A stretch of 15,788 nt of DNA from Mucilaginibacter sp. UBA5151 (GTDB taxonomy: Bacteria > Bacteroidota > Bacteroidia > Sphingobacteriales > Sphingobacteriaceae), in assembly GCA_002413785.1 (NCBI GenBank), contig DHXR01000036.1, forward strand, positions 1 through 15,788, read 5' to 3'. Below, one piece after another: positions 6,719 through 11,848 of the stretch. A program made the position numbers and the translations under genes. The notes beneath the pieces are model-generated. The model searched no databases. It saw only the letters and a program-made list of their open reading frames with translations, and had not been told where the DNA came from. Every line of letters starts with the position of its first letter. The stretch's first letter is position 1.

Positions 6719-6726
6719 GTTTTTTT

Positions 6727-7983
6727 TTACTTCAGCTTCAGCAGCGCTTCTTTTATCCTTGGTGTAAGCTGTTGGATATCGGCTAAAGTACTTGCCCCAA
6801 CCGATGCCCTGAACCAGTTAACATCTTCACCTGTACCAAATGCCGAAAATGGCACAAAGGCTACCTTTGCTTCTTTTATCAGGTAAAAGTTGATGTCCGT
6901 TGCGGTTTTCAATACTTTGCCTTCAGGGGTCGTCTTGCCTGCATAATCAACTTTTATGGTGAGGTAAATAGCGCCCATAGGTTCAATGGCATCCACATTA
7001 AAACCTTCGGCTTTTAATTGCTGAAAGCCCTCATAAAGCGTTCTTAAGCTGTTTTGAATGTCTGATTTTAATTGGTCAAGATAGGCGTTCACGTTGGTGT
7101 CATTCCGGAGGAATTTAGCCATTGCCACCTGCTCGGCCTTTGGCGCCCATGCACCCACATGCCCGACAATAGATTTCATGTGGTTGATTACATGTGCAGG
7201 GCCAAATCCCCAGCCCACACGCACCCCTGTGGACGCAAAACACTTCGATGCCCCATCAACAAAGATCACCACGTCTTTCAGTTCGGGACGCAGGCTAACC
7301 GGGTTAAAATGTTCATGGTGGCCAAATGTTAGTTGCGAGTAGATCTGGTCGTATAAAATATAAAGTGGTTTTTCACCGGCTTTGCGGGTTTTATTTTCAG
7401 CGATCACCAGGTCGCAGATCTCTTCCAGGTCCTTTTTGCTGAACATGGTGCCCGTTGGGTTCAGTGGAGAGCATAAAGCTAATAAAACTGCCCCTTTGAT
7501 ATGCGGACGGAGTTCATCCGCGGTCGGCATAAAATTATGTTCAGCCCGGGTTTCAACCATTACGGCTTCGGCACGGGTAAGGTCGCAATAATGATTGTTG
7601 TTCCATGACGGCGTTGGGAAAACCACCTTGTCGCCGGGATCAACGATAGCCATGTAAATAGAATATATTAATGGCCTCGATCCGCCGGAAACCAGGATCT
7701 GGTTCGGGGCATAGTCAAGGTTATACCTGCTTTTCAAAAACGAAGAAACACTTTCACGCAGGTTAAGCATCCCGTCTGCCGGCGGGTAATTGGTCTGGTT
7801 GTCGTGGTAGGCGTCAACAATACCGGCTTTTAACTGGTCGGGGACCGGATAAATATTCGAATCAAAATCGCCGATGGTTAAATTGGCAATGTTTTGACCC
7901 TGTCTTTTTAATTCGTTGATCTCGCCTGCAATTTTAATAATTTCGGACCCATGCAAGTTTTGGGCTAATAAAGAAACGCTCAT
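6727..7983 (-). CDS. PLP-dependent class I/II aminotransferase
   Basis: The 418-residue product is a fold-type I PLP enzyme that moves an amino group between an amino acid and a 2-oxo acid in the cytoplasm. The family landmarks are in order: SGGSRP (99-104) for the phosphate loop, the aromatic stacking region around W127, SPLNPTG (172-178) with the pyridoxal-ring Asn175, YDQIY (211-215) with Asp212 for the ring nitrogen, DGASKCFASTGVRVGW (243-258) with Schiff-base Lys247 and Arg255, and FRAS (391-394) with the substrate-carboxylate Arg392. Length and motifs fit aspartate-aminotransferase-like enzymes. The substrate cannot be read from sequence. It starts at ATG 7983 and is preceded by a strong promoter, so it is probably monocistronic. 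Confidence 0.93.
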   Translation of the reverse strand: MSVSLLAQNLHGSEIIKIAGEINELKRQGQNIANLTIGDFDSNIYPVPDQLKAGIVDAYHDNQTNYPPADGMLNLRESVSSFLKSRYNLDYAPNQILVSGGSRPLIYSIYMAIVDPGDKVVFPTPSWNNNHYCDLTRAEAVMVETRAEHNFMPTADELRPHIKGAVLLALCSPLNPTGTMFSKKDLEEICDLVIAENKTRKAGEKPLYILYDQIYSQLTFGHHEHFNPVSLRPELKDVVIFVDGASKCFASTGVRVGWGFGPAHVINHMKSIVGHVGAWAPKAEQVAMAKFLRNDTNVNAYLDQLKSDIQNSLRTLYEGFQQLKAEGFNVDAIEPMGAIYLTIKVDYAGKTTPEGKVLKTATDINFYLIKEAKVAFVPFSAFGTGEDVNWFRASVGASTLADIQQLTPRIKEALLKLK

Positions 7984-8021
7984 TTCAGGATGTGCAATTA
8001 GATGTGCAAATATTGGACGTG

Positions 8022-8052
8022 CAAATGTACTTTTTTGAGGTGAAAGGCCAAA
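8022..8052 (-). promoter_or_regulatory. Promoter of the aminotransferase gene
   Basis: On the minus strand TTTG (8052-8049), a 19-bp spacer and TACATTTG (8029-8022) match the Bacteroidetes -33/-7 consensus (TTTG, TAnnTTTG) exactly. A start near 8016 would leave a leader of about 33 nt. The -33 box lies inside the purine-rich repeat arm at 8039-8069, so the repeat supplies part of the promoter. Confidence 0.7.
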
Positions 8053-8208
8053 GGTAAAAGGCGAAAGGTTTTTTGAGAAGGCGAAGGGCTTTTAAGGAAG
8101 GTGAAAGGAGAAAGGCGAAAGGTAAAGGGTTTTAGATATTCACCCTTTTTTCGTTCACCCTTCACCTTTTACCTTTTACCTTTCGCCTTTTACCTTTCGC
8201 CTTTCACC
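8039..8208. repeat. Purine/pyrimidine inverted repeat, 31-bp outer arms
   Basis: The left arm 8039-8069 (GGTGAAAGG...GAAAGGT) matches the reverse complement of 8178-8208 at 30 of 31 positions. Both arms belong to longer degenerate runs built from AAAGGCG and AAAGGT words: purine-rich at about 8038-8134, pyrimidine-rich at about 8141-8225. The spacer lies between the divergent aminotransferase and efp promoters. It could form a large hairpin or cruciform, and strand asymmetry of this kind also favours triplex or slipped structures. Confidence 0.85.
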
Positions 8209-8235
8209 TTTCGCCTTTCACCTCCTCACCCCCCT

Positions 8236-8267
8236 CTTGTTTCTTTGCCCGTAAGTGCCTAATTTTG
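8236..8267 (+). promoter_or_regulatory. efp promoter
   Basis: TTG (8237-8239), a 20-bp spacer and TAATTTTG (8260-8267) match the Bacteroidetes promoter pattern. Transcription would begin around 8274, about 12 nt before the chosen efp start at 8286. This argues against the upstream in-frame TTG at 8265, which lies inside the -7 box. Confidence 0.65.
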
Positions 8268-8285
8268 CGCCTCAATAATAGAATT

Positions 8286-8849
8286 ATGGCAAAGGCATCT
8301 GAAATAAAGACCGGCAACATCATCCGTTTTAATGGCGAGTTGCTGCAGGTAGAAGAATTTTTACACCGCACACCGGGTAATTTACGGGCTTTTTACCAGG
8401 CGCGCATGCGCAATGTTAAAAGCGGTAAACTGGTTGAATACCGTTTCCGGACAGACGAAGAGGTATCCATAGCGCGGGTTGAAACCAACAACTACCAGTA
8501 TTTATATGAAGATGGCGGCTCATTAGTGGTAATGGATAATACTACTTTTGATCAGCATAATATCCCAAAATCATTATTCGGCCCTGCCGTAAAATTCCTG
8601 AAAGAAGGGATGAACGTAATAGTCGCCTTTGAAAGCGATGAGCCGATTATGGGTTCTATTCCCGGTTCTGCCGAGCTGGAAGTCACCTATACCGAACCAG
8701 CCGTTAAAGGCGATACCTCAACCGGCGCTATGAAAAATGCCACCGTTGAAACCGGCGCAGAGATAAAAGTGCCTTTGTTTGTTAATATTGGCGATAAAGT
8801 GAAAGTTGATACCGCTACCGGCAGCTATGTGGAGCGGGTGAAGGGGTAA
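8286..8849 (+). CDS. efp: Elongation factor P
   Basis: EF-P binds ribosomes stalled at consecutive prolines and promotes peptide bond formation from the E site. The 187-residue product has the expected three beta-barrel domains: KOW-like domain I (about 1-64, starting MAKASEIKTGNIIRFNGELL), domain II (about 65-126) and an OB-type domain III ending near GSYVERVKG, with the conserved stretch GDKVKVDTATGSYVER. Length is normal. I start at ATG 8286 rather than the upstream frame extension from 8265, because family members begin MAKASE and the promoter's -7 box covers 8260-8267. The domain I loop reads HRTPGNLRAF, so the tip residue that is a modified Lys or Arg in well-studied EF-Ps is Asn32 here. 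This looks like the ordinary Bacteroidetes form, and no EpmA- or EarP-type modification site is present. Confidence 0.96.
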   Translation: MAKASEIKTGNIIRFNGELLQVEEFLHRTPGNLRAFYQARMRNVKSGKLVEYRFRTDEEVSIARVETNNYQYLYEDGGSLVVMDNTTFDQHNIPKSLFGPAVKFLKEGMNVIVAFESDEPIMGSIPGSAELEVTYTEPAVKGDTSTGAMKNATVETGAEIKVPLFVNIGDKVKVDTATGSYVERVKG

Positions 8850-8889
8850 GTGGCAGTTTTTAGTGGCAGTAGCAGTGTTTAATACGTAA

Positions 8890-8922
8890 AGATTTGTCAA
8901 CTTTTAAAAAGTTGACAAATCT
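8890..8922. terminator. Long AT-rich hairpin between efp and xth
   Basis: AGATTTGTCAACTTTT (8890-8905) is exactly complementary to AAAAGTTGACAAATCT (8907-8922), in effect a perfect stem with a tight AT loop. It lies between two convergent genes (efp stop 8849, xth stop 8947) and probably ends transcription from both sides, though neither side has a clean T tract. Sequences like it recur in Bacteroidetes spacers (from memory), so it may also be a dispersed palindrome. Confidence 0.6.
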
Positions 8923-8940
8923 AAAATTTGCCTTTGTGTT

Positions 8941-8962
8941 CCCCCTTCAAGGGGTTAGGGGG
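8941..8962. repeat. G/C-run palindromic element at the xth 3' end
   Basis: CCCCCTTCAAGGGG (8941-8954) followed by TTAGGGGG (8955-8962). This CCCCTAA/AAGGGG style of element is common in Bacteroidetes spacers. It overlaps the xth stop codon and encodes that protein's last residues. A similar CCCCTCTTGAGAGGGGG lies at the right end of the window (15770-15786). Confidence 0.6.
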
Positions 8963-9729
8963 CTAAACTCCAGTTCCAGCAACACCGGGCAATGGTCAGA
9001 GTGCCTTGCTTCCGGCAGAATCGCGGCCCTTTTTATATTGTTTTCAAGTGCCTTTGTGGCCATATTATAATCAATACGCCAGCCTAAGTTCTTTGCTCTT
9101 GCATTGGCACGGAAACTCCACCAGGTATAGTTATGCGGCTCTTTGTTCAGATGTCTGAAGGTATCAATATAGCCTGATTCAATAAAGTTTTCCATCCACT
9201 CACGTTCTTCGGGCAAAAAGCCGGAGGAATTGGCATTTGATTTCGGGTTATGAATATCAATGGGCCGGTGACAAATATTGTAATCGCCGGATACAACCAG
9301 TTTGGGGTATTGCGATTGCAATAGCTCCAGGTATTTGCCAAATTCATCTAAAAAACGGAACTTAAAAGCCTGCCTGTCGTCGCCGCTTGAGCCGGATGGG
9401 AAATAGGTGCTCATTACCGAAACTTCATCAAAATCAACCCGGATATTTCGGCCCTCCCGGTCATAATCGCTGATGCCGCAGCCGTATTCAACATGCTTTG
9501 GGGTTTGTTTGGTAAAGATAGCTGTGCCGCTGTAACCCTTTTTTTCGGCGGGGTACCAGTAATGCTCATAGCCCAGCTGCTCAACCAATGCCAGGTCGGT
9601 CAGCACGTCAGGCGAAGCCTTAATTTCCTGTAAGCAAACTACGTCGGCATCAGTAGCCTGCAGCCAGCCTAATAAGTTCTTGCTCATTGCAGAGCGGATA
9701 CCGTTAACGTTGTAGGTGATTATCTTCAT
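8947..9729 (-). CDS. xth: Exodeoxyribonuclease III (AP endonuclease)
   Basis: The 260-residue product belongs to the exonuclease III/APE1 family, which cleaves 5' to abasic sites and degrades 3' ends in base excision repair. The catalytic set is complete: NVNGIR (7-12), LQEIK (33-37) with metal-binding Glu35, STYFPSG (107-113) with Tyr109, SGDYN (147-151) with Asp149 and Asn151, RID (218-220) with Asp220, and HSDHCP (243-248) with Asp245 and His246. Length matches the ExoA/Xth class. The last residues (SPLTP) are encoded by a G/C-run intergenic repeat, so the C-terminus has been set by that element. The stop is 97 bp from the convergent efp gene. A possible alternative symbol is exoA. Confidence 0.95.
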   Translation of the reverse strand: MKIITYNVNGIRSAMSKNLLGWLQATDADVVCLQEIKASPDVLTDLALVEQLGYEHYWYPAEKKGYSGTAIFTKQTPKHVEYGCGISDYDREGRNIRVDFDEVSVMSTYFPSGSSGDDRQAFKFRFLDEFGKYLELLQSQYPKLVVSGDYNICHRPIDIHNPKSNANSSGFLPEEREWMENFIESGYIDTFRHLNKEPHNYTWWSFRANARAKNLGWRIDYNMATKALENNIKRAAILPEARHSDHCPVLLELEFSPLTP

Positions 9730-9736
9730 TTTGAGA

Positions 9737-9907
9737 GAATTTCGGATTTCGGATTTTCGATTTCGGATTTAAGAATTAATTTAAAATTTATCTATTTGAA
9801 GATTTGAACTAACTGGTTTGATATTTTCGTCAATTTAGAGCCACTGTGGGGCCTTATAGTAACCACAATAAAACAATTCCGAAATCGAAAATTCGAAATC
9901 CGAAATA
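9737..9907. repeat. Inverted repeat of TTTCGGA words between xth and ppiase
   Basis: The left arm (9737-9770) and the right arm (9875-9907) are near reverse complements over about 31 bp, with roughly two differences. Both are made of iterated ATTTCGGATTTCG words. About 100 bp of AT-rich sequence lies between. The arms occupy nearly the whole spacer between two leftward genes, so the xth promoter must lie within or between them. Confidence 0.82.
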
Positions 9908-9922
9908 AGGTGGCTCAGTGCG

Positions 9923-10624
9923 CTAACGCCCAAGAATCTCATCCAGTTGCCTGCATTCCTTTTTGCTCAGTAACTCAATGGTCATAGCCACATCTGCCAG
10001 GGGACGGTCGTTGGCATCTTTTTTCACAGCGGCAATGCGGTCCACCATATCAATACCGGTAACCACTTCGCCATATACCGTATAATTCTGATCAAGATGC
10101 GGTACGCCGCCCACTGTTTTATAATATTCGCGCTGCCAGGCAGGAATTTTACGGCCCTTTAACTTTGTTTGCTCCAGGGTATCCAGTTTGCCATCGGTAA
10201 AGCGTTTACCTTCCACAATGTAAAACTGGCAGCCGCTGGAGGCTTTTGCCGGGTTGTCATCACGGGCAGCCGCCAATACTCCCCGTTTATGAAACAGACT
10301 GTCCCTGAACTCTGCCGGAACGGTATAACCCACATCGCCATTGCCGAGTTCGGCCCCCGGTTTCGCTTTCAGCGAATCTTTTGAGTCTGGGTCGCCGCCC
10401 TGGATCATAAAGTTTTGTATCACCCTGTGAAATAAGGTGCCATTGTAAAAACCCTTTTTAACAAGTTTGATAAAATTATCCCTGTGTTTTGGGGTTTCAT
10501 TATACAAACGGATAATACATACACCGAAGCTTGTTTTTATCCGCACATACTGGTTCCTGGGCCCTTTTGCAAATGCCGATACCAGGACGAGAAGCAATAA
10601 GCCTGTGGTGAATAGTTTTTTCAT
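9923..10624 (-). CDS. Secreted cyclophilin-type peptidyl-prolyl isomerase
   Basis: The 233-residue product begins MKKLFTTGLLLLVLVSAFAK, a clear signal peptide with cleavage near residue 19, so it acts in the periplasm or is exported. The cyclophilin fold follows, catalysing cis-trans isomerisation of X-Pro bonds. LFHRVI (64-69) carries the catalytic Arg67, NFMIQGGDP (71-79) carries Phe72 and Gln75, and SGCQFYIV (130-137) carries Gln133 and Phe134. YTVYGEVVTGIDMVDRI (181-197) is the conserved closing strand. An insertion at about 140-176 (KRFTDGKL...GGVPHLD), richer in charged residues than the short bacterial PpiA/PpiB forms, is typical of Bacteroidetes members as I recall them. The upstream spacer contains an inverted repeat, and the next leftward gene begins 106 bp away. 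Confidence 0.94.
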   Translation of the reverse strand: MKKLFTTGLLLLVLVSAFAKGPRNQYVRIKTSFGVCIIRLYNETPKHRDNFIKLVKKGFYNGTLFHRVIQNFMIQGGDPDSKDSLKAKPGAELGNGDVGYTVPAEFRDSLFHKRGVLAAARDDNPAKASSGCQFYIVEGKRFTDGKLDTLEQTKLKGRKIPAWQREYYKTVGGVPHLDQNYTVYGEVVTGIDMVDRIAAVKKDANDRPLADVAMTIELLSKKECRQLDEILGR

Positions 10625-10655
10625 TGTGTTAAGTTATAAAAAGTTGTAGTTGTTG

Positions 10656-10719
10656 AAAGTGTTGTAAAAGTTGTAATGAATCTAAACATTTTTAACTTCT
10701 ACAACCATTACAACACTTT
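10656..10719. repeat. Inverted repeat with AAAGTGTTGTAA arms
   Basis: AAAGTGTTGTAA (10656-10667) is the exact reverse complement of TTACAACACTTT (10708-10719). With two mismatches the arms extend to about 20 bp (10656-10675 against 10700-10719). The left side is part of a degenerate GTTGTAGTTGTTG run. It fills the spacer between the cyclophilin gene and the 112-residue hypothetical. Confidence 0.75.
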
Positions 10720-10730
10720 TAACCTTCCCC

Positions 10731-11069
10731 TCACATTTCCTCAAAATAAGTAATTATCAATGATTTTATCATCATTTCCTGTTCAAGCAGAGTGTAATTG
10801 GATACGGTTTTCACCAGTTTCCAATGCGGCCAGCCGTCCTGGTCGAGCCCTTCCAGTTCATAAAAGCCCAACATACTGAACAATTTACAATTGGCAATAT
10901 GCATCAATTCTTCCTTTTGCCGCTTGCTGAACTTTTTTGGCCCCTGTCCAAGTTCCTGCACCCCGATCAAAAATAGCATTACTTTTATATCCGGTTTTTC
11001 GTTGTCAAATTCTTCAGCGATCCTTTGCTGCAACGCACTCCATTTTAAATTGATCTCGGCTGGTTTCAT
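10731..11069 (-). CDS. Hypothetical protein, 112 residues, cytoplasmic
   Basis: I do not recognise a named domain. The sequence is largely helical and soluble, with no signal peptide or membrane segment. Visible stretches are IKVMLFLIGVQELGQG (28-43), KFSKRQKEELMHIAN (46-60), FYELEGLDQDGWPHW (69-83) and an acidic end, FEEM. The SKRQKEELMH(I) part looks like a charged helix, and the D-G-W-P-H-W run is the most distinctive feature for a search. The start at ATG 11069 follows a short spacer with GGGGGTAAAG before the inverted repeat. Full-length open frame, compact size and position among housekeeping genes suggest a conserved gene. Confidence 0.75.
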   Translation of the reverse strand: MKPAEINLKWSALQQRIAEEFDNEKPDIKVMLFLIGVQELGQGPKKFSKRQKEELMHIANCKLFSMLGFYELEGLDQDGWPHWKLVKTVSNYTLLEQEMMIKSLIITYFEEM

Positions 11070-11097
11070 GGGGGTAAAGATACGTGATTGTTCATTA

Positions 11098-11241
11098 GTT
11101 CACTGGTTCATTAGTTCATTGGTCTATTTGCTGGATGGATATAGGATGCTATTTTTTAGAGATTTTGTTATTGGGTTCATTTGTATATTTTGAATGAAAG
11201 CTCACAAACTATGCACCCAATGAACTAATGAACCAGTGAAC
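11098..11241. repeat. 25-bp perfect inverted repeat of GTTCATTAG words
   Basis: The 25 bases at 11098-11122 are the exact reverse complement of 11217-11241. Both arms lie in longer degenerate runs (11090-11123 and 11215-11248) of GTTCATTAG/GTTCACTG words. A 94-bp AT-rich loop contains no gene. The element sits between the divergent 112-residue gene and the CxxC-protein gene. Confidence 0.88.
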
Positions 11242-11287
11242 CAATGACAACAACGTTGCATTTAACAGCTTTGTTACGTTTTAATGA

Positions 11288-11317
11288 TTTTCGGGAAACT
11301 ATTATTAATTACCTTTG
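11288..11317 (+). promoter_or_regulatory. Candidate promoter of the CxxC protein gene
   Basis: TACCTTTG (11310-11317) matches TAnnTTTG exactly. An imperfect -33 element TTTT (11288-11291) lies 18 bp upstream. Transcription would begin near 11324, about 22 nt before the proposed TTG start. Confidence 0.5.
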
Positions 11318-11345
11318 TTGAAAATTACAAAAGGGTAAAAGCGGT

Positions 11346-11681
11346 TTGAAAATAAGTAAATATCATATCATCTGTTCGCGGATTTTACTGATCTGTTTTA
11401 TTGCAGGGCAGTATATGGTTTTAGCCCACCGGCACAATATTAACAAAGGCACCGCTAAAGTTTATGGTATTTCTAAAAATATCCAGCAGCAAACTGTAAA
11501 GGAAAAGTGCTACCTGTGCGATGTGATGCACCATAACGCCATGGTTACTGCCAGCAATGTGCATTATAACGATATTGCCATTGCCGGTCATGTTTTTAAA
11601 AACGAAGATTACAGGTTTACCAGCATACAACTTATCCTCTCCGGCGGACGCGCGCCACCCCCATCAAATTACAGATCGTAA
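11346..11681 (+). CDS. Small secreted CxxC/His protein, DUF2946-like
   Basis: The 111-residue product has an N-terminal hydrophobic segment (about 9-27), likely a signal peptide or anchor. Next come a His-containing stretch (AHRHN, 27-31) and KCYLCDVMHHNAM (54-66), with Cys55, Cys58, His62 and His63 placed like a metal site. A C-terminal GGRAPPP (100-106) follows. A CxxC pair plus a RAPP-type ending recalls the DUF2946 type of small periplasmic proteins found beside TonB-dependent metal (often copper) receptors. That assignment is from memory and similarity is weak. The start is TTG at 11346: the first in-frame ATG (11412) would remove most of the signal segment, and the upstream promoter fits the TTG. 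It precedes the TonB-dependent receptor gene by 167 bp, and a joint role in metal handling is inferred. Confidence 0.72.
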   Translation: MKISKYHIICSRILLICFIAGQYMVLAHRHNINKGTAKVYGISKNIQQQTVKEKCYLCDVMHHNAMVTASNVHYNDIAIAGHVFKNEDYRFTSIQLILSGGRAPPPSNYRS

Positions 11682-11715
11682 AAAAAGCTAATTGCCGTTT
11701 TTTTGCATTTTTTAT

Positions 11716-11731
11716 TGAAACGATTGTTTCA
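11716..11731 (+). promoter_or_regulatory. Dyad TGAAAC-GATT-GTTTCA, possible operator
   Basis: A perfect 6-bp inverted repeat with a 4-bp centre lies upstream of the TonB-dependent receptor. It covers the candidate -33 TTG (11724-11726). A related half, ATGAAACGTTT, follows at 11752-11762, overlapping the -7 region. Position and symmetry suggest a repressor site, perhaps for a metal sensor, though no known Fur or Zur box is matched. Confidence 0.4.
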
Positions 11732-11754
11732 TACATACGTCTGACCTATTTATG
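11724..11754 (+). promoter_or_regulatory. Candidate promoter of the TonB-dependent receptor
   Basis: TTG (11724-11726), a 20-bp spacer and TATTTATG (11747-11754), one base off TAnnTTTG. The leader would be about 88 nt. The element overlaps a dyad, so the receptor may be controlled separately from the small CxxC gene upstream. Confidence 0.4.
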
Positions 11755-11848
11755 AAACGTTTATAAGCGGATTGATCATGACGGTGTTTATCACAAAACA
11801 CTATCCAAAAAATGACCAGGTTTAAAAATTTTTCTACCAAAAATTAAC

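Larger units (their letters stand above)
5954..6726. other. 773-bp gene-less, repeat-dense intergenic region
   Basis: No credible gene is seen. From left to right it holds a 14-bp palindrome (5997-6010), an 8-bp tandem repeat (6053-6115), a good rightward promoter (6124-6155), a small hairpin near 6215 (CCGG arms), the 42-bp palindrome array (6334-6521) and a MITE-like element (6594-6718). Open frames here are made of repeat sequence. Confidence 0.7.

Noticed and set aside
8265..8285. Upstream TTG start for efp
   Set aside because: It overlaps the promoter -7 box and would add seven residues not found in EF-P. ATG 8286 gives the standard MAKASE start.
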